Below are positions 32,990 through 44,989 of a DNA stretch of 64,000 nt, piece after piece. The translations under genes and the position numbers were made by a program. The notes under the pieces are model-generated. The model was not told the DNA's origin, made no database searches, and was given only the letters and a program-made list of their open reading frames with translations. This DNA comes from Oncomelania hupensis. Its lineage: Eukaryota; Mollusca; Gastropoda; Littorinimorpha; Pomatiopsidae. Positions within the stretch are counted from its first letter, which is position 1; the number at the start of each line of letters is the position of its first letter. The stretch lies in assembly GCA_036898135.1 (NCBI GenBank), contig CM072523.1:41064764-41128763 (forward strand), in the 5' to 3' direction.

Positions 32990-33305
32990 GGAGAAGAAGA
33001 ACGAGAAAAAGAAGAAGAAAGAAAGAATGAAAGAAAGGAAGAAGAAGGACAAGCAGAAGAAGAAGGAAAAGAAGGAGAAAGAAGAAGAAAATTTGGAGGA
33101 GCAGAAGAAGAAGAAAGATAGAAAGAAGAAAGAAAGAAAGACAGAAGAATAAAGAAAGAAGGAGGAATAGCAGAAGAATAGAAAGAAGTTTGTTGTTGTA
33201 TCAAATTTTATTCATCAGATTAACATATTAAGTTATAATAAGAAAGAAGAAGAAGAACAAGAAAAAGAACAAGAAGAAGAACGAGAAAAAGAAGAGGAAA
33301 CGAAA
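32990..33305. repeat. AAG/GAAA-rich purine tract with a small retro-tail insert
   Basis: Degenerate AAG/AGAA sequence at about 32990-33185 and 33240-33300. It is split by 33190-33242, which is the reverse complement of the 50-bp insert in family G copy 2 (GTTGTATCAAATTTTATTCA, ATCAGATTAACATATTAAG). Confidence 0.85.
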
Positions 33306-34375
33306 AACAATATATAATATGACACGGCATTAAAATGTCATTCAATAAAAACTACACGGCGGTTAACAAATCTGTTTTCTATTTCTGCATTTTTATTTAC
33401 TTTTTAAAATTCCTTTTTTGTTTTTTTTTTTGGTTTTTTTTGTAGAGGCAAGGAAAATAAATATATTCGATTTCTTTTTACTCTTTAAACAAAATAGACA
33501 CGTGAAATTTCTAACAACAAAACGAAATGTCGTTAAGTGTTCTTCTTACTTGATTTTATTTCACTATTATGTTTTTATTATTTTGCTTTTGCTGCTTTGC
33601 TTATTAAATTTTTTTTGTTGTTGTTGCTGATGTTCTATAGTTGTTTGTTTTAAACAATATGTTTTATTTGCGCCCCTGTGTGTATGTATGCATGTTTGGG
33701 TACGTGTGTGTGTGTGTGTATGTGAGTTTGTATTTGTGTGTGTGTGTGTTGCAACTTGCCATACACTAAAAAACAAAAGAGAACAACAATATTTCGATGA
33801 CACTTCAATATTTAACGCGGTTTGTTTTTGGTAAGGAAATTGAACATACACAAACACGGCTTAATACAATAAAATACAGTACAGAGTAAATACAACAAAA
33901 TACACTAACAGAACTTAAACCTGACACTCTGACCGACTGAGCCAGTAAAAATGAACAAACCATCGAGACCAGTACGTTAAGACATTAGTGAACAAAATAG
34001 TTAACATTGCCTAATTTCACAAACCCATTAAGCGACTGACCACTCAAACACAGGACCTAGACCAATACGTCTGTGTGCTTACTTTTATTTTTTTTTATTT
34101 TTTTTTTTATTTTTACTAAAGTGACCTTCACCAATGTACTGGGATTGGGACATGATTGCGTACCAGCGTGCATGTGTGTGTGCGTGCGCGCGTGCGTGAG
34201 AGTGCGGAGGAAGGAGGAGAAAGAGGGGAGGGTAAGAAGGGTTGGAGTATGTGTATTAAAATGCATTCATTTGCTATGTGATTTATTACCATAGTTAAGG
34301 AGTATGTTGTTTCAAATTTTTTTTATGTTAATTTTTTTTTCTGCATTGAACAAATAAGAAAAAAAAAATAAGGAC
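33306..34375. other. Unassigned AT-rich stretch with (TG)n
   Basis: Holds (TG)n/(TGTA)n at about 33698-33752, T-runs and GCGTGCGCGCGTGCG near 34179. No recognised gene. Confidence 0.55.
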
Positions 34376-34451
34376 TAGTTGTAAGACAGGTCCACAGGAC
34401 GTAATGGTATAATCCTATTAAAGGTTCTGACCGACGTCTTTCTCTCTCTCT

Positions 34452-34495
<44 letters not shown>
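34376..34495 (-). repeat. Repeat family E with (CT)n
   Basis: GACTAGTTGTAAGACAGGTC, then AATCCTATTAAAGGTTCTGA, then CT-rich array (34440-34493). Reverse orientation relative to 8058-8275. Confidence 0.8.
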
Positions 34496-34497
<2 letters not shown>

Positions 34498-34649
34498 ATT
34501 ACCTCTACTCATCACCTTTTCATCTCATCTTTCTTTCTGTCTGGTTGTCTGCTTGTATCCCTATCTGCCCTCTAAAGGTGTGGTGGAACGAGAGAGAGAT
34601 TTTGTTTTGTTTGATTTTAATGTCTTTTTCACCGAAATGATAAGACCAA

Positions 34650-34761
34650 AAAAAAAAAAAAAAAATAATAATAATAATAATACAATTTATTTAAAAATAA
34701 ATAAATAAATAAATAAATTTAAAAAAAAAGAGAAACGAAAACTATTTAAAAAAAAAAGAGA

Positions 34762-34808
<47 letters not shown>
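34650..34808. repeat. Poly(A), (AAT)n, (AATA)n and (GA)n tracts
   Basis: A18 then AAT units (about 34650-34682), AATA units (34694-34718), AAAAAAAGAGAAACGA twice (about 34722 and 34750), and (GA)n at 34763-34806 abutting family G. Confidence 0.92.
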
Positions 34809-34809
<1 letters not shown>

Positions 34810-34821
34810 AGTTAGTTATTC

Positions 34822-35447
34822 GTTGCTTACAGGGTCAAGCGGACTGCAAAGAGCCGAATCAGGACCACAAAATCAAGCCCACAACTTGGTTGAAATAGGA
34901 CTAACTTCTGATCCGTGTAACTTATATTAATCTGATGAATAAAAATTGATACAACAACAACAACAAGATCCGTATAAAAGATCTGCTGAAACAACCCTAG
35001 TGGTAACAATGAAGGCACCCTACCAGTCATATTACAATTACACGCAGGGGACTCTGAGGCTATGATTTATCGAACCCCCGTTAACAAAAAACAAATAGAA
35101 TACAAACGTTCTTATAAAATATGAACAAAACACGTACATACAAAAGGCCTATATTGCTAAATAATAACATCGTAGGAAGCCCTAATGACCATTTCGCAGA
35201 AAGCGTCCAATATTCCCAGGCTGACCCAACAGACCTCATAGGCCTACACAATGAGGAGTTTTGGAAGAGTTTTCAAGAAAAAAGATACCCGACTGGTCTA
35301 GCGAAGAAGATAGTATAGTGGATAGAACAGAGTAGGAATGAGAAAGAACAAAGGAGAACGATAGCGACAGTGGGAATTTAAAGCACTAAATTTCCAGAAA
35401 ATGGGAATACTATTTATACAGAAACACCCGGCAACCGCACGGAGGGT
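34822..35447 (-). mobile_element. Repeat family G, copy 2
   Basis: Plus-strand left edge TTGCTTACAGGGTCAAGCGG. Shared body includes AAAAGATCTGCTGAAACAAC, AACATCGTAGGAAGCCCTAA and TTTAAAGCACTAAATTTCC. Right edge is CACCCGGCAACCGCACGGAG with GGGTG. It differs from copies 1 and 3 in having an extra segment near 34875-34909 and a 50-bp insert at 34917-34966. TATAAATA lies on the minus strand near 35415. Flanked by (GA)n on both sides, like copy 1. Confidence 0.78.
34917..34966 (+). mobile_element. 50-bp retro-tail insertion with 7-bp target duplication
   Basis: GATCCGT occurs at 34910-34916 and again at 34967-34973, flanking TAATCTGATGAATAAAAATT and a (ACAAC)n tail. Copies 1 and 3 of family G have the site once. 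It looks like an extremely 5'-truncated retrocopy: just a 3' end with tail. Confidence 0.75.

Positions 35448-35502
<55 letters not shown>
35448..35502. repeat. (GA)n microsatellite
   Basis: About 26 GA units directly at the hairpin edge of family G copy 2. Confidence 0.96.
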
Positions 35503-35504
<2 letters not shown>

Positions 35505-35509
35505 AACAA

Positions 35510-35615
35510 AGCAAACGGGCGGCTTGAGATAAATCCTGTATCGACCAGCGCCTTGTGCAGCTTTTGAGCTGGAAACGCGCTATGTAAGATTGATGAAATA
35601 AATAAATAATATAAC
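35510..35615 (+). mobile_element. SINE-1 3' fragment
   Basis: GCGGCTTGAGATAAATCCTG, then TATCGACCAGCGCCTTGTGC and GAGCTGGAAACGCGCTATGT, then AATA units: the sense 3' end of SINE-1. Confidence 0.8.
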
Positions 35616-35619
35616 ATCT

Positions 35620-36600
35620 GTATAAAACACTACTATTAGTAATTAGTAACTGTATGGCTCCAAAACCATTTCTTACATCCTGAGAAAAAAAAACCACCAA
35701 ACGAAAAAAACACCGATGTCAAGAAACACTCCGAATCTCAGGTTGGAAATAGGCATACGGGTATATCATGCCTCTTTGTGGGTTGTGCATTTATATGTAT
35801 GTGCGCTTGCGTGTTGAGTAGACCTACGCGTGTGTGGTAATGTGTGCAGACAGGCAGAGAGATGAAGTGAAAATGTGAAGAGCAGAGGTGAGATTGAGAG
35901 AAAGAGAGAGAGAGAGAGAATACTCATGAACTCGCAGACCAGAGAGGACGGTTAGGGCGGATCTCAAGATTTTAAATGTGAGACTGGGTTGAGCTCAAAT
36001 TGGCCTTAAGCGGGTGCGCTATGAAAGATTGATGTCTGGGTAAATGAGACTGATCGTTACGACCAGCGGTAGGGGCTGGAACTGGCCCCAGTTGGTGGTT
36101 TCTCCTTCAAATCAACTGGCGGCGACGTTTTTCTGTGATCCCGATCATAAACTTGATGGACCCGACGCAGCTAAGAGAAACGAAAGGGAAGTAACTCTTT
36201 GCAAGCAAAAATTGAAAGGGGATACAACTCTCGATAATAACCTTGAAAGGGAGGCTATTTTCACGTTACTGTCGCAAGGTTAGTTACTCTCAACAAAAAC
36301 GATGGAAGGGAGGGTACCCTCAACAAAGGGAAGCTACTACTGTACAAAAAGCTGCGGTACAATCCCTTGGTTATTGACAGGAGTTTAGATCATTTCTGTG
36401 AGTTATTGCTGCTTGGATTGTCCACGGACATGGACTAGGACTAAACACAATTCATTTGTCAAAAGTCTGTGATCTCGGACAGAAAAAGCCGCCGCGTGGT
36501 GACAGTTGAGTTGACAAAACTGAAAACAGCGAAGAGTCTCAATCAATCTCTTTCGGTCTTTTCACTTAACCCATCAAAACGACAACAAACAAAACGAAAC
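35620..36600. other. Unassigned; repeated GGGAAG-type words near 36.2 kb
   Basis: No gene recognised. Between about 36185 and 36345 the words GAAAGGGAAGTAACTCTTT, GAAAGGGGATACAACTCTC, GAAAGGGAGGCTATTTTC and AAAGGGAAGCTACTACT recur as variants of one motif. Confidence 0.5.
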
Positions 36601-36656
36601 ACCCCCCCCCCCCCCCCCCCGCCACACACACACACACTCTCTCTCTCTCTGTCTCT
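36601..36656. repeat. Poly(C), (CA)n, (CT)n
   Basis: About 20 C, then CA units, then CT units. Compound low-complexity tract. Confidence 0.95.
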
Positions 36657-36659
36657 TAG

Positions 36660-38900
36660 CTTTTAATATTTTTCTCAGCCTTGAATAGCACATTAGACTA
36701 ATAGTCTAAACGAGAAGAACATAAGAAGGGAAAAAACAATAATAGCATACTGATAATAAAGAGTTTAACAATTAATTTGAGTTTACCACTAATTTTATAA
36801 TAATTTATTGACAAAAAATGAATATATCTTCCGTTAATGGTCAGTGAACTGAAGAAACAAACTAAACAAAGAAACACACTTGCCTTGCTTTGCAAATGAA
36901 CTCGACCTCGAAGAAAATGGATTTTTAAAACTGCCAAAGTTAATAAACCCAAGTCAGAAAACCGATTTATTTTCCAAATTAAACAGAAAATTCAAAGTGT
37001 ATTTTCTTATGCAAATAAAGACCACCAGATCAAAAGCAAGGGCCATCTGATCTTCAATAGCATCTCCCACACTATAACGGGAAATCGCTAAAGTCTTCTG
37101 TAGTGAAGTCCTCTTCAAATGAACCCTCAGACTACACCCTTTATCCCCACCCATGTCAACCCATCCACCCCCTTGTTCCACCCACTTTGACACATCCATC
37201 AGTTGTCCCTCTTTGAAGTGGGACAAGCTCCCTATCATCATTCTAAGTGGTTCCATTCCCAAGCAGCGACTATGCCATACTGTTCGGCCCCATACAAACA
37301 AAACTCGTTATAATGTGAAGAAAAAAAGTCCAATTCCGAATCCAACATTTCAAGTATAATTCATTGCATTCGATTTCCGCAAGTAGACTACATTCAATTC
37401 CGTTAATATGCAGCCGTCCGTGAAGCGTTTTTGATCAGGGACCATGAATACTGATCCACGTTTACACCTCCTTTTAAGTTAAAAGAGAATTCATTCATGC
37501 AATCGGGACAAAGTCCAATTCCGCAGCTAAGCTTTAATCGCACCCCCAATTATTGAGGCGTCTGCTATGATGTTGAAGTGTCGGGAAGGCGAGAAGAATC
37601 ACGCAGCAATACCGAAGAAAACTATGAACTACTTGAAGAGATCAGTGGACAGCAACTGATGCCTCTTTCGCTATCCCATAAACAGTCACCTTGTAAATGA
37701 CCCACGCGTAAAACCGGGTATCAAATGAAACAGCCCTGGATAGTAGTCCACTAAACCTTCCGAATTTACACGGGTAGAAAGGTTTGGGCAGTAGTTCAAT
37801 AAAGCACCCGAAGATGGACGGGGACAATCCGGGAATCGCCAAGCACGTATCCAAGAAAGGAAAAAAAAGCAGCCCAATTGTAATCCACATTGGCGACAAA
37901 ACAGCAACAACAACAACAATAACAACAGCAATGAAATAATTCTGTTTAAATCCAAAGAAATGTAGCTTTCATCTATACAGATTTAAACATTGCATTCACT
38001 ATTTTAAAATTTTAACTCCTCCCTTACATCTAGCTCAACGACCACAACCGTGTAAATATTTACCATAACTTACGTAATGCGCAAATCAATTAATCTTTGA
38101 TGTAAAGCCTGTTAACACATTAAAACAATCAAAACTAACATTACCTTCTGTAATGTGTCAATCAATCAATATTTCATTTTCTGTGTGTGTATGTGTCTGT
38201 ACGGGCGCGCAATTGACTGGTTTACATCAAAGAAGAGCACTTGCACGAAGATGAAGAATCAAGCAAGAAGATGAAAAAGAATTAAGCAAGAAGAAGAAGA
38301 AAAGGCGGGAAAGACAAGAACCAAAGGAAACCAAAACTAAAACAAAATTATACACACAATAAACCCGCTAAAAAGAAGACGAAGAAGTACATTCCTACAG
38401 GGATACCAGTTAAAAAAAGGAAGGCACGGACTTTGTTGCCTTGACGTGAACCATGCAGACGTCCTTGCTAAATGGCAAAAGGTCCAGAAACACAAGAAGG
38501 TCCCCAGCAGCGGGAGAACAACAACAGAATAACACTAGCCGACACCCTTAAGAAGGCTTCCTTAAGAACGCACGCGTCTTCAGAATCACACTGGCGAGGA
38601 ACCCCTATGTCTTCGCAAACAGCCCTTTAACATAGCTCCAGACATCGAAACCAGGATTTTTGTCTGTCTGGAAAATTGTCTGTCTGTCTTTCGACCTCTG
38701 TTCTCTCTATTATAAACAAATAATGAATTGAACACATAACTAGATTGTTTTATTTTTGTATATTATTTATATATGGATTTATGTATGCACTTATTTCTGT
38801 AATTATATATTGTAGTGCACACAGAAAGGTTAACCCGGACCTGAATTAAAAGTGGGTACCAAGCGACGTAACTGAAGACACCCCTAACCTTGTTAGCGGG
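36660..38900. other. Unassigned stretch
   Basis: Mostly AT-rich sequence of unknown origin. An 85-codon minus-strand open frame at 37642-37899 starts with a hydrophobic, signal-peptide-like segment, but there is no other support. AAG-rich patch near 38230-38310. Confidence 0.45.
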
Positions 38901-40990
38901 TTTGTGTGGCGACGACGTCAGAAGTCAGGTGTAAAGTCGGCTCACTCTAACCATGTCTGCAAAACCGTGCAGCACAAGGTTAGGCTGGCACGCGACGACA
39001 CCCAGGAGCGCGAGGCTTTGAGAGTCCCCAGGGGAGGGGCAGATAGAGTGTCCGACCCTCGGGAAAGCCTCTCGCCTGGAGTCCGGCAGCGTCAACAATC
39101 AGAGAGCAAAGTCGCGTTTTGTTGGTCCTCCACCAGGGGCCGGTTCCTGTTTCCATTCCACCGATACCAGATACAGTTCTGATCAGTCAGCGGTCCACAA
39201 TCCGTCCCCTTCATTCAAACCATAACCATTAAATATATAAGACAGTAAAAGAAAGGGAAGATTCCAGCTAGACCAAAGAAATAACAGTATAGATAGGTTG
39301 CATTTTCCTTTCCGTTTCCGCCATTGTTTGAGTGTTCATCGTCGGCGCTTGTGATGTGACTGTTTCCCTGTGTTGTTGGCCTCTCATCTTTTGCTTTTTG
39401 ACAAGTCTCCTCTTTCCCATTTTTTTGCGACACCTCAGTGTAGTCCAAGCGCCAAGGTGCCCATGCCATTGTTTTGCTGTTGGGGTCCCTGATGGTTGGC
39501 GTCTGGCGAGAGGACTTGGGATAACGGGGGAGAGCGACGTCTATTGTCGCACAGGGATACGTGATACGACACAAGCGCCCTTGCAGCCAGAGCGCCGCTT
39601 TGCAGGGGTTCCAATCCTCTTCGACAGAATTCCCCCAGGGTTCCGCTATGATCCCCTTCTTCTTTCCGCTGCCTCCCTCCACTACTAACCGTTTTGCACT
39701 CAGCAATGATCCCCACATTGCTTCTCCTATCTCTGTCCCAACCCCACTAACAGTTTCCTACGCAGACCCTCCTCCCCAGCGGCAGCAACCGGATTCCCCC
39801 AGGGTTCCGCAATGATCCACTACCTTTTTTCGACCATTTCTGTCCCAATCAACTAACAATTTTCCACTCAGTTCCTCCTCCTCCTCCCAGTGACAGCTAC
39901 CAGCAGCATGTGATGATGTAGCTAATGGTTCCTCTTTCGACGCTTCTGTTAGTTGAGGGTTTGGGTTTCTTTACAAAAACGATTTTTGTTGGAACATCAA
40001 GTTAGAAACACTACGAATGAAAAATGTAACACAAATAACTCGTTTGTTATTTTGTATAAGTACACATAATTATCCCCAAACACATCAGTAAAATTCATAG
40101 GAACATATTGACACTAAACTAAAACGACAACATACAGCAAAACAAATAAAATACGATCAGTAAACAACTAAACCAAGATAAAATAAAATAGTGAAGTTTA
40201 AAGGAAAAGAATAAACTTTAAACTTTTACTTGGATGAATAAAATAATGCCTTTGTATCCTTTTTTAAAAAGTTATCAAACGTATCATTTCAATTCGTTAA
40301 TTTCACAACAATTTATGTCTGTCTTCTTTAGCTAAAATCTAGGAAAATCTTTAGTAACAATCTAAAAAGGTTAACGAGATAAAATCTTGAACTAACTCAC
40401 AAGGGGAACGATGGATTAGAAAGAATTTTTCAAAATCTTTAAATTTAAATTTTATATAAAAATGTTAATAGCATACTCGCTAAGAGGGAACATTATCTGA
40501 GGCAGTCTGATGACCATGGTTATCCCCCTTTGGTCTCTCTTTTTTGGGAGAACAACAATGGTATGCGGCTTCTGCTTACGGTTTGGAATTGCTTTGTCCG
40601 CGACTGACCGACCGAGCTGAAAAGAGTCCATAGATTGACCTATGCAATCTGGTCAGACAATCTCAGTGTCCCAACTGGACGAGTGTCAAGATACAAGGTA
40701 TAGGTCAAGCAAGCATAGGACAAGGACGGAGGAATCTTAAGGAATAGTTTTGTTTTGTTAGTAATCGATCTGTTTTACGTTATAAAGGATGGAAGATGAC
40801 AGCTCAAGAAGAGGACAGCCCAAGAAGAAGACAGCTCAAGAAGAAGGAGACACATTCAATCCCTGGCATTGAACCCATCTAAAATATTTGCGGTCCCACC
40901 TTTCATCTTGAAACCTTTCATCTTGAAGAAAACGGAATCTTACTTCGTGTTTATTTTCTATTGCCCGACTATTTTCCTGTTATAGAGACA
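38901..40990. other. Unassigned, with a weak internal repeat and one longer open frame
   Basis: 38901-39180 is GC-richer and noticeably CpG-containing. A 167-codon minus-strand frame (39215-39718) ends in a hydrophobic stretch but has no recognised domain. Within 39630-39870 the words CCCCCAGGGTTCCGC and ATGATCC occur twice (about 39635 and 39798), together with CACTAAC-type words, suggesting an imperfect duplication of about 165 bp. Nothing I can name. Confidence 0.45.
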
Positions 40991-40993
40991 ACA

Positions 40994-41280
40994 TATCCTA
41001 TCCTATCCTATCCTGTTCCGTAACCCTGAGGTCGTAGGGGCACCACAGATGATCGTTTAACCAGCATACTCCATCTTTCTCTGTCCTCAGCAGCCCTGAT
41101 GGCTTCGCTCAGTGTCAAACCAGTCTATTCTCGAATGTCGTCCTCCCACCTCTTTTTCGGTCTCTTTCTTCTTCTACCTCCTTGCACTGTGCCTTGCAAA
41201 AAAGTCTTTGCAAGGCCTGATGATCTGGTGACGTGGCCATACCATCGGAGTTTCCGTTCCTTCACCACTGTGACCACTGT
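40994..41280 (-). mobile_element. LINE-A 3' end
   Basis: Minus-strand translation: VVKERKLRWYGHVTRSSGLA, then KKRWEDDIREW and SSVVPLRPQG-like sequence, with a TATCC (GGATA) tail of about four units at 40994-41012. 5'-truncated at about 41280. Confidence 0.9.
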
Positions 41281-41504
41281 GAGACAACATATATTACGGC
41301 TTAAAACAGTATGGACCCTTGCTTTCAAAACACACATCCATTCCCGCCTTTATGACATAAGACAGAAGCAATAAGAAATTGTACTCGTCCGAAAGATTAC
41401 ATTGGGACAAAATTAATTCTGAATGTAAATTGTAACTAAGAAAACGATAGGATTAAGCTAAAATGGCAGTAGGGGACGTAGTGCACTTTGCTCCACCATT
41501 ATTT
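41281..41504. other. Unassigned
   Basis: AT-rich, nothing recognised. Confidence 0.4.
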
Positions 41505-41942
41505 ATTATTATTATTTAATCGTTCTTATTTAGCGCTTTTCCAGCTCAAGAGCTGCTCAAGGCGCTGGCCGACACAGGATCTAACTCAAGCCGCCCGAGG
41601 CGCCAACTTGCAGCCTTTGGGCGCACCGTAATAACGCTCCAGACAACTGAGCACTATCCTGGGCAGCCAGGGATGGGGGAGAAGGACCTAGGTGCATGCT
41701 GGGTGTGTTCTTGTCACCGGCACTCACCCGTCTAGGACCTGAGCGTCAGGATCTTTAAAGTCCGTTATGATGGAATGTATGCGACACAGACTAGACCTCG
41801 GTTTATACTCTCATCCGAAGGAGTAGGAAACGGGAGTAAAGTGTCTTTCCCAAGGACACAACACAATGCCCCGGCCTGGGCTCGAACCCGGGACCTTCAG
41901 ATCCGCAAGCCAAAGCTCTACCATTAGGTCACCGTGCCTCCC
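41505..41942 (-). mobile_element. SINE-1, full length
   Basis: Best-preserved copy. On the minus strand: GGAGGCACGGTGACCTAATG, then GTAGAGCTTTGG (A-box region), CCCGGGTTCGAGCCC (B box, paired T-stem), body, and a 3' end GAGCTGGAAAAGCGC followed by AAATAAG and a short ATT tail. About 420 bp without tail. A second SINE-1 lies 180 bases away in the same orientation. Confidence 0.92.
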
Positions 41943-42121
41943 ACCATCAAGCTACTTGTACTTCAGCGTACGCCTTATTAACGTCAAGCTGTTCGGGTTA
42001 TTCACTATGTCTAAGAACAATTTTAGAAAGTTCTTGACAAAGTGGATGGTCTGACTATATTTTCCCCTTATTCCATTGCCAAACCCTTCCTATGGATTAT
42101 ATATTTACTTACTATTATTCC

Positions 42122-42425
42122 TATTTTAATTAAAACGTTAATATTTCGAGCATTTCCAGCTCAAGGGCTGCTCAAGGCGCTGGACGAAACAGGATCTAAC
42201 TGATGCCACCCGAGGCGCCCACTTGCAACCTTTGGGCGCATAGTCTGACCCCCAGATGACTGAGCACTATCCTGGGCGACCGGCGATGGGGATTGGGAGG
42301 GATTAAAGACTTAGTGCTTACTGCGTGTATTTGTGAAGCTAACACTCACCCGTTTGGGACATGAGCGTAAGGATCTTTAACAGACTAATCGTCGGTTCAT
42401 ACTCTCATCCGAAGGAGATATTATA
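42122..42425 (-). mobile_element. SINE-1, head missing and internally deleted
   Basis: AGCATTTCCAGCTCAAGGGC, GCGCATAGTCTGACCCCCAG, ATGAGCGTAAGGATCTTTAA and CATACTCTCATCCGAAGGAG. About 35 bases between ATCTTTAA and CAGACTA are missing relative to full copies. Confidence 0.88.
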
Positions 42426-42429
42426 TAGT

Positions 42430-42866
42430 TTAAGTTGATCAATAATAGTCTCATCCTTGGCCAATTTGTACTTCTTTTACTGATTCGTCTGGATATAACA
42501 AAAGAAAGCTGAAAGATTTATTAGGTGAGATTGCTCTGGTACTTCTTGTACAAATTATTCACATCAACTAGGACTGATTGTTGACTATATAACAAAGAAG
42601 ACTACAGGATTTACGGAGGTAACTGTCTGGAAGACAGAGACGTGTATTGCGCTTTCTTCCTCGTCAATCTAATGCTGTGGCCTATTGAATGACCAGAAAA
42701 GCCGAACAAGCGTGCCCTGCATTGTTCAACGTCTACGACAGTTGTCCTCGTGGTTTATAGCACTTGTGGACACCACAGTGGACAACGGGGTAGTTCATCT
42801 GTTTCTCAGGCAAGCTTCATTATTGTGTTCTCGGTTATGTTCCCACAGCTCTATGCTCCGCTCACA
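42430..42866. other. Unassigned
   Basis: No recognised content. Confidence 0.4.
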
Positions 42867-42992
42867 CACGCATTCACATACACACAAACACTCACACATA
42901 CATACACCGCCCTCTCCCCCCCCCACCCGACACACACTAACACACACATACACACGCACACACATACACACAAACACACATACATACACACC
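42867..42992. repeat. (CA)n-rich microsatellite
   Basis: CACACA units with ATACA and CCCACC interruptions. Confidence 0.95.
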
Positions 42993-43466
42993 CGTAGAAT
43001 TAGTGAAAACTGATTTGGAGGACATGAATTTGGTGGAACATAATATAGCTTGAGGATTACTGAGATATCCTTTCACAATCATGGTCTGCAGTACGAACAT
43101 CGTAGTAGACCCTACAACTGTTAGACCGGACAGTCAAGAAGTAAACAGTAAATTATCCATTGTCATTGCAACTTGTCCAGAGACAACCAAGGCGCGAACT
43201 ATAGACTCCGTACCTAGACAATAAATATAGAGTGACCATTGTTTGGTCCAATGCCTTTTACTTTATTGTCTAGTTGGTCAGTGCAAGTCGTTAATACGTC
43301 TCTGTTGATTGATGAGCCCACTGTCCCTCCGGTCACTCTCACCTATCAATCCCTATGGGAGGGATCGGGATTGAAGAAGTAATCATCCATTAATACGAAA
43401 TTCACAATTGTGTTCCGACTTTAAATGAGAGTAAATAAATCTCTAGAAACCTTTTGTTGGAGGTGT
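42993..43466. other. Unassigned
   Basis: No recognised content. Confidence 0.4.
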
Positions 43467-44032
43467 GAGGGATGGGGTACAGGGCGAGAGGTGTAGAGAA
43501 CATTATAACAAAGGGATGGGGTATACGGGGAGAGGTGTAGAGAACATTATAACAAATAGATGGGGTTTAGGGGAGAGGTGAAGAGAACATTATAACAAAG
43601 GGATGGGGTATAGGGGAGAGGTGTAGAGAACATTATAACAAAGGGATGAGGTATAGGGGAGAGGTGTAGAGAACATTATAACAAAAAGATGGGGTTTAGG
43701 GGAGAGGTGTAGAGAACATTATCACAAAGGGATGGGGTTTAGGGAAGAGGTGTAGAGAACATTATAACAAAGGGATGGGGTTTAGGGGAGAGGTGTAGAG
43801 AACATTATAACAAATGGATGGGGTATAGGGGAGAGGTGTAGAGAACATTATAACAAATGGATGGGGTTTAGGGAAGAGGTGTAGAGAACATTATAACAAA
43901 GGGATGGGGTTTAGGGGAGAGGTGTAGAGAACATTATAACAAAGGGATGAGGTATAGGGGAGAGGTGAAGAGAACATTATAACAAAGGGATGGGGTATTG
44001 GGGGAGAGGTGTAGACAACATTATAACAAAGG
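43467..44032 (+). repeat. Minisatellite, 13 units of about 43 bp
   Basis: Each unit contains GGGATGGGGTATAGGGGAGA, GGTGTAGAGAACATTAT and AACAAA. Units differ by single bases (TATAGG/TTTAGG; GTGTAG/GTGAAG; GGG/ATG/TAG between units). Strong G-strand bias on the plus strand with two or three short G-runs per unit. Confidence 0.97.
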
Positions 44033-44889
44033 TTACTTAATGCAAAAATGCAAAACTACATAATATAAGCACATGAATGATACACTACTGAAAGTTCTTT
44101 GATCCTAATAGTATGGACTTTTTATTAAAGTTGTTTTTAAAGTGACCTCGCCTCACAAAAATTCACGCCGCTACGACACAAGTACAAATATATATTATTT
44201 AATTTAGTCGACTCTTTTTTTTAATCTGTATTGGTCTGCTGAAGAATCCACTTGTCAGAGAAAAGCAATTTCTTTAAAACAGCCACAATAGTAGATGCAA
44301 GCACCTACAGAAAGGGAATGGACATAGCTGTTAATATATTTAATTTGTCTGCTTGATCATCAGCCATCTTTTCCACTATAATTATTTTGTCGACGTCTTC
44401 AATAGTCGAAGAAACGAGACTGGCCAACTCTTATTAGTCTAGGATCGGAAGTCCATTTTTTAAGTTATTCCTTATTTGGTTTAGATTAGAACACTCGACG
44501 CCATTTGCATAAAATCTAGTCAGGGAATTTCGACGTCTTCAATACAAACCAGCCGCCACAGTCCAAAAATGGGCAACCCTAAACAGCCTTGGAAGTTCCT
44601 TTTAAGCTGTATTTGTGGTACAGAAAGCGCCGCATGCACAAGGCTAAAATATTGAATCAAGGGCTAACGATGTCCACTGTTTGTAAACGATTGTCCAACG
44701 CTTTGTTCAAGAGGAGTAACCGAATGTCCGAAGGGGAGTGAGTGAGTGGTCTTTCTTTGAAGGAAGCAGACGACAAAGAGAAGGAGGCGCGAATAAGGCG
44801 GACAAGGCAGGAAGGAAGAAAGAAGACAAGCGGAGGCGTAAGATGATGAAGAGGAAGAAGGAGGAGGAGAAGGAGGAAGAAGAATTGTT
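44033..44889. other. Unassigned
   Basis: AT-rich, then purine-rich (GAAG/GGA) from about 44757. The words TTCGACGTCTTCAATA occur near 44390 and 44528. No gene recognised. Confidence 0.45.
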
Positions 44890-44891
44890 GA

Positions 44892-44989
<98 letters not shown>

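Noticed and set aside
37642..37899. 85-codon minus-strand frame with a signal-peptide-like start
   Set aside because: A hydrophobic start alone in AT-rich DNA is weak; the rest shows no cysteine pattern or domain.
39215..39718. 167-codon minus-strand open frame with a C-terminal hydrophobic stretch
   Set aside because: Non-repetitive, so I considered it, but there is no recognised domain, no homologous copy and no supporting signal. It needs transcript evidence.
43467..44032. CRISPR array
   Set aside because: Units are contiguous with no unique spacers, and the genome is eukaryotic. It is a minisatellite.
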